From the NCBI GenBank assembly GCA_028752905.1, contig JAQNBH010000005.1:2590328-2654327 (forward strand): a stretch of DNA of 64,000 nt, written 5' to 3'. The notes under the pieces are model-generated. The model did no database searches, had not been told where the DNA came from, and was given only the letters and a program-made list of their open reading frames with translations. Of the stretch, positions 1 to 13,200 are shown piece after piece. Position numbers and translations under genes: made by a program. The DNA comes from Cladorhizidae sp. MBARI D1340-BT2. Its lineage: Eukaryota > Porifera > Demospongiae > Poecilosclerida > Cladorhizidae. Each line of letters starts with the position of its first letter. The stretch's first letter is position 1.

Positions 1-2390
1 CAGCATTGTGCAGGTCTGATATGCAATACCTGTAGCCTCCACTTGGAGTACTAGAAACAGCATTGTGCAGGTCTGATATGCAACACCTGTAGCCTCCACT
101 TGGAGCACTAGAAACAGCATTGTGTAGGTCTGATATGCAATACCTGAGGCCTCCACTTGGAGCACTAGAAACAGCATTGTGCAGGTCTGATATGCAATAC
201 CTGTAGCCTCCACTTGGAGCACTAGAAACAGCATTGTGCAGGTCTGATATGCAATACCTGTAGCCTCCACTTGGAGTACTAGAAACAGCATTGTGCAGGT
301 CTGATATGCAATACCTGTAGCCTCCACTTGGAGTACTAGAAACAGCATTGTGCAGGTCTGATATGCAATACCTGTAGCCTCCACTTGGAGCACTAGAAAC
401 AGCATTGTGCAGGTCTGATATGCAATACCTGAGGCCTCCACTAGGAGTACTAGAAACAACATTGTGCAGGTCTGATATGCAATACCTGAAGCCTCCACTT
501 GGAGTACTAGAAACAGAATTGTGCAGGTCTGATATGCAATACCTGTAGCCTCCACTTGGAGTACTAGAAACAGCATTGTGTAAGTCTGGTAGGCAATACC
601 TGAGGCCTCTACTTGGAGAACTAGAAACAGCATTGTGCAGATCTGATATGCAATACCTGTAGCCTCCACTTGGAGTACTAGAAACAGCATTGTGCAGGTC
701 TGATATGCAATACCTGTAGCCTCCACTTGGAGTACTAGAAACAGCATTGTGGAGGTCTGATATGCAATACCTGTAGCCTCCACTTGGAGTACTAGAAACA
801 GCATTGTGCAGGTCTGGTATGCAATACCTGAGGCCTCCAGTAGGAGTACTAGAAACAGCATTGTGCAAGTCTGATATGCAATACCTGTAGCCTCCACTTG
901 GAGTACTAGAAACAGCATTGTGCAGGTCTGGTATGCAATACCTGAGGCCTCCAGTAGGAGTACTAGAAACAGCATTGAGCAGGTCTGATATGCAATACCT
1001 GAGGCCTCCACTTGGAGTACTAGAAACAGCATTGTGCAGGTCTGATATGCAATACCTGTAGCCTCCACTTGGAGTACTAGAAACAGCATTGTGCAGATCT
1101 GATATGCAATACCTGTAGCCTCCACTTGGAGTACTAGAAACAGCATTGTGCAGGTCTGATATGCAATACCTGTAGCCTCCACTTGGAGTACTAGAAACAG
1201 CATTGTGCAGGTCTGATATGCAATACCTGAGGCCTCCACTTGGAGTACTAGAAACAGCATTGTGTAGGTCTGATAGATATGCAATACCTGTAGCCTCCAC
1301 TTGGAGTACTAGAAACAGCATTGTGCAGGTCTGATATGCAATACCTGAGGCCTCCACTTGGAGCCTAGAAACAGCATTGTGCAGGTCTGATATGCAATAC
1401 CTGTAGCCTCCACTTGGAGTACTAGAAACAGCATTGTGGAGGTCTGGTATGCAATACCTGAGGCCTCCAATTGGAGTACTAGAAACAGCATTGTGCAGGT
1501 CTGATATGCAATACCTGTAGCCTCCACTTGGAGTACTAGAAACAGCATTGTGCAGGTCTGATATGCAATACCTGAGGCCTCCACTTGGAGTACTAGAAAC
1601 AGCATTGTGCAGGTCTGATATGCAATACCTGTAGCCTCCACTTGGAGTACTAGAAACAGCATTGTGCAGATCTGGTATGCAATACCTGTAGCCTCCACTT
1701 GGAGTACTAGAAACAGCATTGTGCAGGTCTGATATGCAATACCTGAGGCCTCCACTTGGAGTACTAGAAACAGCATTGTGCAGATCTGATATGCAATACC
1801 TGTAGCCTCCACTTGGAGTACTAGAAACAGCATTGTGCAGGTCTGATATGCAATACCTGTAGCCTCCACTTGGAGTACTAGAAACAGCATTGTGCAGGTC
1901 TGATATGCAATACCTGTAGCCTCCACTAGGAGTACTAGAAACAGCATTGTGCAGGTCTGATATGCAATACCTGTAGCCTCCACTTGGAGTACTAGAAACA
2001 GCATTGTGAAGGTCTGATATGCAATACCTGTAGCCTCCACTTGGAGTACTAGAAACAGTATTGTGCAGGTCTGATATGCAATACCTGTAGCCTCCACTTG
2101 GAGTACTAGAAACAGCATTGTGCAGGTCTGATATGCAATACCTGAGGCCTCCACTTGGAGTACTAGAAACAGCATTGTGCAGGTCTGATATGCAATTCCT
2201 GTAGCCTCCACTTGGAGTACTAGAAACAGCATTGTGTAGGTCTGGTAGGCAATACCTGAGGCCTCCACTTGGAGTACTAGAAACAGCATTGTGCAGGTCT
2301 GATATGCAATACCTGTAGCTTCCACTTGGAGTACTAGAAACAGCATTGTGCAGGTCTGATATGCAATACCTGTAGCCTCCACTTGGAGGA

Positions 2391-5300
2391 CTAGAAACAG
2401 CATTGTGCAGGTCTGATATGCAATATACCTGAGGCCTCCACTTGGAGTACTAGAAACAGCATTGTGCAGGTCTGATAGGCAATACCTGAGGCCTCCACTT
2501 GGAGTACTACAAACAGCATTGTGCAGGTCTGATATGCAATACCTGAGGCCTCCACTAGGAGTACTACAAACAGCATTGTGCAGGTCTGATATGCAATACC
2601 TGTAGCTTCCACTTGGAGCACTAGAAACAGCATTGTGCAGGTCTGATATGCAATACCTGTAGCCTCCACTTGGAGTACTAGAAACAGCATTGTGCAGGTC
2701 TGATAGGCAATACCTGAGGCCTCCACTAGGAGTACTAGAAACAGCATTGTGCAGGTCTGATATGCAATACCTGTAGCCTCCACTTGGAGTACTAGAAACA
2801 GCATTGTGCAGGTCTGATATGCAATACCTGTAGCCTCCACTAGGAGTACTAGAAACAGCATTGTGTAGGTCTGATATGCAATACCTGTAGCCTCCACTCG
2901 GAGTACTAGAAACAGCATTGTGCAGGTCTGATATGCAATACCTGTAGCCTCCACTTGGAGTACTAGAAACAGCATTGTGCAGGTCTGATATGCAATACCT
3001 GTAGCCTCCACTTGGAGTACTAGAAACAGCATTGTGCAGGTCTGATATGCAATACCTGTGGCCTCCACTTGGAGTACTAGAAACAGCATTGTGTAGGTCT
3101 GGTATGCAATACCTGAGGCCTCCACTTGGAGTACTAGAAACAGCATTGTGCAGGTCTGATATGCAATACCTGAGGCCTCCACTTGGAGTACTAGAAACAG
3201 CATTGTGTAGGTCTGATATGCAATACCTGAGGCCTCCACTTGGAGTACTAGAAACAGCATTGTGTAGGTCTGATATGCAATACCTGAGGCCTCCACTTGG
3301 AGTACTAGAAACAGCATTGTGCAGGTCTGATTTGCAATACCTGTAGCCTCCACTAGGAGTACTAGAAACAGCATTGTGCAGGTCTGATATGCAATACCTG
3401 AGGCCTCCACTTGGAGTACTAGAAACAGCATTGTGCAGGTCTGATATGCAATACCTGTAGCCTCCACTTGTAGTACTAGAAACAGCATTGTGTAGGTCTG
3501 ATATGCAATACCTATAGCCTCCACTTGGAGTACTAGAAACAGCATTGTGCAGGTCTGATATGCAATACCTGTAGCCTCCACTTGGAGTATATACTAGAAA
3601 CAGCATTGTGCAGGTCTGATATGCAATACCTGAGGCCTCCACTTGGAGTACTAGAAACAGCATTGTGCAGGTCTGTATGCAATACCTGTAGCCTCCACTT
3701 GGAGTATATACTAGAAACAGCATTGTGCAGGTCTGATATGCAATACCTGAGGCCTCCACTTGGAGTACTAGAAACAGCATTGTGCAGGTCTGATATGCAA
3801 TACCTGTAGCCTCCACTTGGAGTACTAGAAACAGCATTGTGCAGGTCTGATATGCAATACCTGTAGCCTCCACTTGGAGTACTAGAAACAGCATTGTGCA
3901 GGTCTGATATGCAATACCTGTAGCCTCCACTAGGAGTACTAGAAACAGCATTGTGCAGGTCTGATATGCAATACCTGTAGCCTCCACTTGGAGTACTAGA
4001 AACAGCATTGTGAAGGTCTGATATGCAATACCTGTAGCCTCCACTTGGAGTACTAGAAACAGTATTGTGCAGGTCTGATATGCAATACCTGTAGCCTCCA
4101 CTTGGAGTACTAGAAACAGCATTGTGCAGGTCTGATATGCAATACCTGAGGCCTCCACTTGGAGTACTAGAAACAGCATTGTGCAGGTCTGATATGCAAT
4201 TCCTGTAGCCTCCACTTGGAGTACTAGAAACAGCATTGTGTAGGTCTGGTAGGCAATACCTGAGGCTTCCACTTGGAGTACTAGAAACAGCATTGTGCAG
4301 GTCTGATATGCAATACCTGTAGCTTCCACTTGGAGTACTAGAAACAGCATTGTGCAGGTCTGATATGCAATACCTGTAGCCTCCACTTGGAGGACTAGAA
4401 ACAGCATTGTGCAGGTCTGATATGCAATATACCTGAGGCCTCCACTTGGAGTACTAGAAACAGCATTGTGCAGGTCTGATAGGCAATACCTGAGGCCTCC
4501 ACTTGGAGTACTACAAACAGCATTGTGCAGGTCTGATATGCAATACCTGAGGCCTCCACTAGGAGTACTACAAACAGCATTGTGCAGGTCTGATATGCAA
4601 TACCTGTAGCTTCCACTTGGAGCACTAGAAACAGCATTGTGCAGGTCTGATATGCAATACCTGTAGCCTCCACTTGGAGTACTAGAAACAGCATTGTGCA
4701 GGTCTGATAGGCAATACCTGAGGCCTCCACTAGGAGTACTAGAAACAGCATTGTGCAGGTCTGATATGCAATACCTGTAGCCTCCACTTGGAGTACTAGA
4801 AACAGCATTGTGCAGGTCTGATATGCAATACCTGTAGCCTCCACTAGGAGTACTAGAAACAGCATTGTGTAGGTCTGATATGCAATACCTGTAGCCTCCA
4901 CTTGGAGTACTAGAAACAGCATTGTGCAGGTCTGATATGCAATACCTGTAGCCTCCACTTGGAGTACTAGAAACAGCATTGTGCAGGTCTGATATGCAAT
5001 ACCTGTAGCCTCCACTTGGAGTACTAGAAACAGCATTGTGCAGGTCTGATATGCAATACCTGTGGCCTCCACTTGGAGTACTAGAAACAGCATTGTGTAG
5101 GTCTGGTATGCAATACCTGAGGCCTCCACTTGGAGTACTAGAAACAGCATTGTGCAGGTCTGATATGCAATACCTGAGGCCTCCACTTGGAGTACTAGAA
5201 ACAGCATTGTGTAGGTCTGATATGCAATACCTGAGGCCTCCACTTGGAGTACTAGAAACAGCATTGTGTAGGTCTGATATGCAATACCTGAGGCCTCCAC

Positions 5301-8300
5301 TTGGAGTACTAGAAACAGCATTGTGCAGGTCTGATTTGCAATACCTGTAGCCTCCACTAGGAGTACTAGAAACAGCATTGTGCAGGTCTGATATGCAATA
5401 CCTGAGGCCTCCACTTGGAGTACTAGAAACAGCATTGTGCAGGTCTGATATGCAATACCTGTAGCCTCCACTTGTAGTACTAGAAACAGCATTGTGTAGG
5501 TCTGATATGCAATACCTATAGCCTCCACTTGGAGTACTAGAAACAGCATTGTGCAGGTCTGATATGCAATACCTGTAGCCTCCACTTGGAGTATATACTA
5601 GAAACAGCATTGTGCAGGTCTGATATGCAATACCTGAGGCCTCCACTTGGAGTACTAGAAACAGCATTGTGCAGGTCTGTATGCAATACCTGTAGCCTCC
5701 ACTTGGAGTATATACTAGAAACAGCATTGTGCAGGTCTGATATGCAATACCTGAGGCCTCCACTTGGAGTACTAGAAACAGCATTGTGCAGGTCTGATAT
5801 GCAATACCTGTAGCCTCCACTTGGAGTACTAGAAACAGCATTGTGCAGGTCTGATATGCAATACCTGTAGCCTCCACTTGGAGTACTAGAAACAGCATTG
5901 TGCAGGTCTGATATGCAATACCTGTAGCCTCCACTTGGAGTACTAGAAACAGCATTGTGCAGGTCTGATATGCAATACCTGAGGCCTCAACTTGGAGTAC
6001 TAGAAACAGCATTGTGTAGGTCTGGTATGCAATACCTGAGGCCTCCACTTGGAGTACTAGAAACAGCATTGTGCAGGTCTGATATGCAATACCTGAGGCC
6101 TCCACTTGGAGTACTAGAAACAGCATTGTGTAGGTCTGATATGCAATACCTGAGGCCTCCACTTGGAGTACTAGAAACAGCATTGTGTAGGTCTGGTAGG
6201 CAATACCTGAGGCCTCCACTTGGAGTACTAGAAACAGCATTGTGCAGGTCTGATATGCAATACCTGTAGCTTCCACTTGGAGCACTAGAAACAGCATTGT
6301 GCAGGTCTGATATGCAATACCTGTAGCCTCCACTTGGAGGACTAGAAACAGCATTGTGCAGGTCTGATATGCAATATACCTGAGGCCTCCACTTGGAGTA
6401 CTAGAAACAGCATTGTGCAGGTCTGATATGCAATACCTGTAGCCTCCACTAGGAGTACTAGAAACAGCATTGTGCAGGTCTGATATGCAATACCTGTAGC
6501 CTCCACTTGGAGTACTAGAAACAGCATTGTGAAGGTCTGATATGCAATACCTGTAGCCTCCACTTGGAGTACTAGAAACAGCATTGTGCAGGTCTGATAT
6601 GCAATACCTGTAGCCTCCACTTGGAGTACTAGAAACAGCATTGTGCAGGTCTGATATGCAATACCTGAGGCCTCCACTTTGAGTACTAGAAACAGCATTG
6701 TGCAGGTCTGATATGCAATTCCTGTAGCCTCCACTTGGAGTACTAGAAACAGCATTGTGTAGGTCTGGTAGGCAATACCTGAGGCCTCCACTTGGAGTAC
6801 TAGAAACAGCATTGTGCAGGTCTGATATGCAATACCTGTAGCTTCCACTTGGAGCACTAGAAACAGCATTGTGCAGGTCTGATATGCAATACCTGTAGCC
6901 TCCACTTGGAGGACTAGAAACAGCATTGTGCAGGTCTGATATGCAATATACCTGAGGCCTCCACTTGGAGTACTAGAAACAGCATTGTGCAGGTCTGATA
7001 GGCAATACCTGAGGCCTCCACTTGGAGTACTACAAACAGCATTGTGCAGGTCTGATATGCAATACCTGAGGCCTCCACTAGGAGTACTACAAACAGCATT
7101 GTGCAGGTCTGATATGCAATACCTGTAGCTTCCACTTGGAGCACTAGAAACAGCATTGTGCAGGTCTGATATGCAATACCTGTAGCCTCCACTTGGAGTA
7201 CTAGAAACAGCATTGTGCAGGTCTGATAGGCAATACCTGAGGCCTCCACTAGGAGTACTAGAAACAGCATTGTGCAGGTCTGATATGCAATACCTGTAGC
7301 CTCCACTTGGAGTACTAGAAACAGCATTGTGCAGGTCTGATATGCAATACCTGTAGCCTCCACTAGGAGTACTAGAAACAGCATTGTGTAGGTCTGATAT
7401 GCAATACCTGTAGCCTCCACTTGGAGTACTAGAAACAGCATTGTGCAGGTCTGATATGCAATACCTGTAGCCTCCACTTGGAGTACTAGAAACAGCATTG
7501 TGCAGGTCTGATATGCAATACCTGTAGCCTCCACTTGGAGTACTAGAAACAGCATTGTGCAGGTCTGATATGCAATACCTGTGGCCTCCACTTGGAGTAC
7601 TAGAAACAGCATTGTGTAGGTCTGGTATGCAATACCTGAGGCCTCCACTTGGAGTACTAGAAACAGCATTGTGCAGGTCTGATATGCAATACCTGAGGCC
7701 TCCACTTGGAGTACTAGAAACAGCATTGTGTAGGTCTGATATGCAATACCTGAGGCCTCCACTTGGAGTACTAGAAACAGCATTGTGTAGGTCTGATATG
7801 CAATACCTGAGGCCTCCACTTGGAGTACTAGAAACAGCATTGTGCAGGTCTGATTTGCAATACCTGTAGCCTCCACTAGGAGTACTAGAAACAGCATTGT
7901 GCAGGTCTGATATGCAATACCTGAGGCCTCCACTTGGAGTACTAGAAACAGCATTGTGCAGGTCTGATATGCAATACCTGTAGCCTCCACTTGTAGTACT
8001 AGAAACAGCATTGTGTAGGTCTGATATGCAATACCTATAGCCTCCACTTGGAGTACTAGAAACAGCATTGTGCAGGTCTGATATGCAATACCTGTAGCCT
8101 CCACTTGGAGTATATACTAGAAACAGCATTGTGCAGGTCTGATATGCAATACCTGAGGCCTCCACTTGGAGTACTAGAAACAGCATTGTGCAGGTCTGTA
8201 TGCAATACCTGTAGCCTCCACTTGGAGTATATACTAGAAACAGCATTGTGCAGGTCTGATATGCAATACCTGAGGCCTCCACTTGGAGTACTAGAAACAG

Positions 8301-10279
8301 CATTGTGCAGGTCTGATATGCAATACCTGTAGCCTCCACTTGGAGTACTAGAAACAGCATTGTGCAGGTCTGATATGCAATACCTGTAGCCTCCACTTGG
8401 AGTACTAGAAACAGCATTGTGCAGGTCTGATATGCAATACCTGTAGCCTCCACTTGGAGTACTAGAAACAGCATTGTGCAGGTCTGATATGCAATACCTG
8501 AGGCCTCAACTTGGAGTACTAGAAACAGCATTGTGTAGGTCTGGTATGCAATACCTGAGGCCTCCACTTGGAGTACTAGAAACAGCATTGTGCAGGTCTG
8601 ATATGCAATACCTGAGGCCTCCACTTGGAGTACTAGAAACAGCATTGTGTAGGTCTGATATGCAATACCTGAGGCCTCCACTTGGAGTACTAGAAACAGC
8701 ATTGTGTAGGTCTGGTAGGCAATACCTGAGGCCTCCACTTGGAGTACTAGAAACAGCATTGTGCAGGTCTGATATGCAATACCTGTAGCTTCCACTTGGA
8801 GCACTAGAAACAGCATTGTGCAGGTCTGATATGCAATACCTGTAGCCTCCACTTGGAGGACTAGAAACAGCATTGTGCAGGTCTGATATGCAATATACCT
8901 GAGGCCTCCACTTGGAGTACTAGAAACAGCATTGTGCAGGTCTGATAGGCAATACCTGAGGCCTCCACTTGGAGTACTACAAACAGCATTGTGCAGGTCT
9001 GATATGCAATACCTGAGGCCTCCACTAGGAGTACTACAAACAGCATTGTGCAGGTCTGATATGCAATACCTGTAGCTTCCACTTGGAGCACTAGAAACAG
9101 CATTGTGCAGGTCTGATATGCAATACCTGTAGCCTCCACTTGGAGTACTAGAAACAGCATTGTGCAGGTCTGATAGGCAATACCTGAGGCCTCCACTAGG
9201 AGTACTAGAAACAGCATTGTGCAGGTCTGATATGCAATACCTGTAGCCTCCACTTGGAGTACTAGAAACAGCATTGTGCAGGTCTGATATGCAATACCTG
9301 TAGCCTCCACTAGGAGTACTAGAAACAGCATTGTGTAGGTCTGATATGCAATACCTGTAGCCTCCACTTGGAGTACTAGAAACAGCATTGTGCAGGTCTG
9401 ATATGCAATACCTGTAGCCTCCACTTGGAGTACTAGAAACAGCATTGTGCAGGTCTGATATGCAATACCTGTAGCCTCCACTTGGAGTACTAGAAACAGC
9501 ATTGTGCAGGTCTGATATGCAATACATGAGGCCTCCACTTGGAGTACTAGAAACAGCATTGTGTAGGTCTGGTATGCAATACCTGAGGCCTCCACTTGGA
9601 GTACTAGAAACAGCATTGTGCAGGTCTGATATGCAATACCTGAGGCCTCCACTTGGAGTACTAGAAACAGCATTGTGTAGGTCTGATATGCAATACCTGA
9701 GGCCTCCACTTGGAGTACTAGAAACAGCATTGTGTAGGTCTGATATGCAATACCTGAGGCCTCCACTTGGAGTACTAGAAACAGCATTGTGCAGGTCTGA
9801 TATGCAATACCTGTAGCCTCCACTAGGAGGACTAGAAACAGCATTGTGCAGGTCTGATATGCAATACCTGAGGCCTCCACTTGGAGTACTAGAAACAGCA
9901 TTGTGCAGGTCTGATATGCAATACCTGTAGCCTCCACTTGTAGTACTAGAAACAGCATTGTGTAGGTCTGATATGCAATACCTATAGCCTCCACTTGGAG
10001 TACTAGAAACAGCATTGTGCAGGTCTGATATGCAATACCTGTAGCCTCCACTTGGAGTATATACTAGAAACAGCATTGTGCAGGTCTGATATGCAATACC
10101 TGAGGCCTCCACTTGGAGTACTAGAAACAGCATTGTGCAGGTCTGTATGCAATACCTGTAGCCTCCACTTGGAGTATATACTAGAAACAGAATTGTGCAG
10201 GTCTGATATGCAATACCTGAGGCCTCCACTTGGAGTACTAGAAACAGCATTGTGCAGGTCTGATATGCAATACCTGTAG
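2391..10279. repeat. Higher-order repeat blocks of about 1.95-2.5 kb within the 57-bp array
   Basis: The same ordered series of unit variants recurs. A block starting at 2391 reappears at 4395 (shift 2004), 6914 (shift 2519) and 8861 (shift 1947), and again at 13260 and 17208 (shift 3948). Diagnostic variants are the GTATATAC insertion (3587, 5591, 8110, 10057), the unit lacking GA in GTCTGTATGC, and the AATATACC unit. This shows that multi-unit segments, not only single units, were duplicated. Confidence 0.85.
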
Positions 10280-13200
10280 CCTCCACTTGGAGTACTAGAA
10301 ACAGCATTGTGCAGGTCTGATATGAAATACATGTAGCCTCCACTTGGAGTACTAGAAACAGCATTGTGCAGGTCTGATATGCAATACCTGTAGCCTCCAC
10401 TTGGAGTACTAGAAACAGCATTGTGCAGGTCTGATATGCAATACATGTAGCCTCCACTTGGAGTACTAGAAACAGCATTGTGCAGGTCTGATATGCAATA
10501 CCTGAGGCCTCCACTTGGAGTACTAGAAACAGCATTGTGCAGGTCTGATATGCAATACCTGTAGCCTCCACTTGGAGTACTAGAAACAGCATTGTGCAGG
10601 TCTGATATGCAATACCTGAGGCCTCCACTTGGAGTACTAGAAACAGCATTGTGCAGGTCTGATATGCAATACCTGAGGCCTCCACTTGGAGTACCAGAAA
10701 CAGCATTGTGGAGGTCTGGTATGCAATACCTGTAGCCTCCACTTGGAGTACTAGAAACAGCATTGTGGAGGTCTGATATGCAATACCTGAGGCCTCCACT
10801 AGGAGTACTAGAAACAGCATTGTGCAGGTCTGATATGCAATACCTGAGGCCTCCACTTGGAGTACCAGAAACAGCATTGTGCAGGTCTGATATGCAATAC
10901 CTGTAGCCTCCACTTGGAGTACTAGAAACAGCATTGTGCAGGTCTGATATGCAATACCTGTAGCCTCCACTTGGAGTACTAGAAACAGCATTGTGCAGGT
11001 CTGATATGCAATACCTGTAGCCTCCACTTGGAGTACTAGAAACAGCATTGTGCAGGTGATATGCAACACCTGTAGCCTCCACTTGGAGCACTAGAAACAG
11101 CATTGTGTAGGTCTGATATGCAATACCTGAGGCCTCCACTTGGAGCACTAGAAACAGCATTGTGCAGGTCTGATATGCAATACCTGTAGCCTCCACTTGG
11201 AGCACTAGAAACAGCATTGTGCAGGTCTGATATGCAATACCTGTAGCCTCCACTTGGAGTACTAGAAACAGCATTGTGCAGGTCTGATATGCAATACCTG
11301 TAGCCTCCACTTGGAGCACTAGAAACAGCATTGTGCAGGTCTGATATGCAATACCTGAGGCCTCCACTAGGAGTACTAGAAACAGCATTGTGCAGGTCTG
11401 ATATGCAATACCTGAAGCCTCCACTTGGAGTACTAGAAACAGAATTGTGCAGGTCTGATATGCAATACCTGTAGCCTCCACTTGGAGTACTAGAAACAGC
11501 ATTGTGTAGGTCTGGTAGGCAATACCTGAGGCCTCTACTTGGAGAACTAGAAACAGCATTGTGCAGATCTGATATGCAATACCTGTAGCCTCCACTTGGA
11601 GTACTAGAAACAGCATTGTGCAGGTCTGATATGCAATACCTGTAGCCTCCACTTGGAGTACTAGAAACAGCATTGTGGAGGTCTGATATGCAATACCTGT
11701 AGCCTCCACTTGGAGTACTAGAAACAGCATTGTGCAGGTCTGGTATGCAATACCTGAGGCCTCCAGTAGGAGTACTAGAAACAGCATTGTGCAGGTCTGA
11801 TATGCAATACCTGTAGCCTCCACTTGGAGTACTAGAAACAGCATTGTGCAGGTCTTGTATGCAATACCTGAGGCCTCCAGTAGGAGTACTAGAAACAGCA
11901 TTGAGCAGGTCTGATATGCAATACCTGAGGCCTCCACTTGGAGTACTAGAAACAGCATTGTGCAGGTCTGATATGCAATACCTGTAGCCTCCACTTGGAG
12001 TACTAGAAACAGCATTGTGCAGATCTGATATGCAATACCTGTAGCCTCCACTTGGAGTACTAGAAACAGCATTGTGCAGGTCTGATATGCAATACCTGTA
12101 GCCTCCACTTGGAGTACTAGAAACAGCATTGTGCAGGTCTGATATGCAATACCTGAGGCCTCCACTTGGAGTACTAGAAACAGCATTGTGTAGGTCTGAT
12201 AGATATGCAATACCTGTAGCCTCCACTTGGAGTACTAGAAACAGCATTGTGCAGGTCTGATATGCAATACCTGAGGCCTCCACTTGGAGCCTAGAAACAG
12301 CATTGTGCAGGTCTGATATGCAATACCTGTAGCCTCCACTTGGAGTACTAGAAACAGCATTGTGGAGGTCTGGTATGCAATACCTGAGGCCTCCAATTGG
12401 AGTACTAGAAACAGCATTGTGCAGGTCTGATATGCAATACCTGTAGCCTCCACTTGGAGTACTAGAAACAGCATTGTGCAGGTCTGATATGCAATACCTG
12501 AGGCCTCCACTTGGAGTACTAGAAACAGCATTGTGCAGGTCTGATATGCAATACCTGTAGCCTCCACTTGGAGTACTAGAAACAGCATTGTGCAGATCTG
12601 GTATGCAATACCTGTAGCCTCCACTTGGAGTACTAGAAACAGCATTGTGCAGGTCTGATATGCAATACCTGAGGCCTCCACTTGGAGTACTAGAAACAGC
12701 ATTGTGCAGATCTGATATGCAATACCTGTAGCCTCCACTTGGAGTACTAGAAACAGCATTGTGCAGGTCTGATATGCAATACCTGTAGCCTCCACTAGGA
12801 GTACTAGAAACAGCATTGTGCAGGTCTGATATGCAATACCTGTAGCCTCCACTTGGAGTACTAGAAACAGCATTGTGAAGGTCTGATATGCAATACCTGT
12901 AGCCTCCACTTGGAGTACTAGAAACAGCATTGTGCAGGTCTGATATGCAATACCTGTAGCCTCCACTTGGAGTACTAGAAACAGCATTGTGCAGGTCTGA
13001 TATGCAATACCTGAGGCCTCCACTTGGAGTACTAGAAACAGCATTGTGCAGGTCTGATATGCAATTCCTGTAGCCTCCACTTGGAGTACTAGAAACAGCA
13101 TTGTGTAGGTCTGGTAGGCAATACCTGAGGCCTCCACTTGGAGTACTAGAAACAGCATTGTGCAGGTCTGATATGCAATACCTGTAGCTTCCACTTGGAG

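Noticed and set aside
1309..6354. Open frames of up to 1681 codons on the minus strand, and shorter plus-strand ones, across the 57-bp array
   Set aside because: A 57-bp unit is divisible by three, so any stop-free frame repeats indefinitely. Products are 19-residue repeats that switch frame at indel units, and there is no start or splice context.
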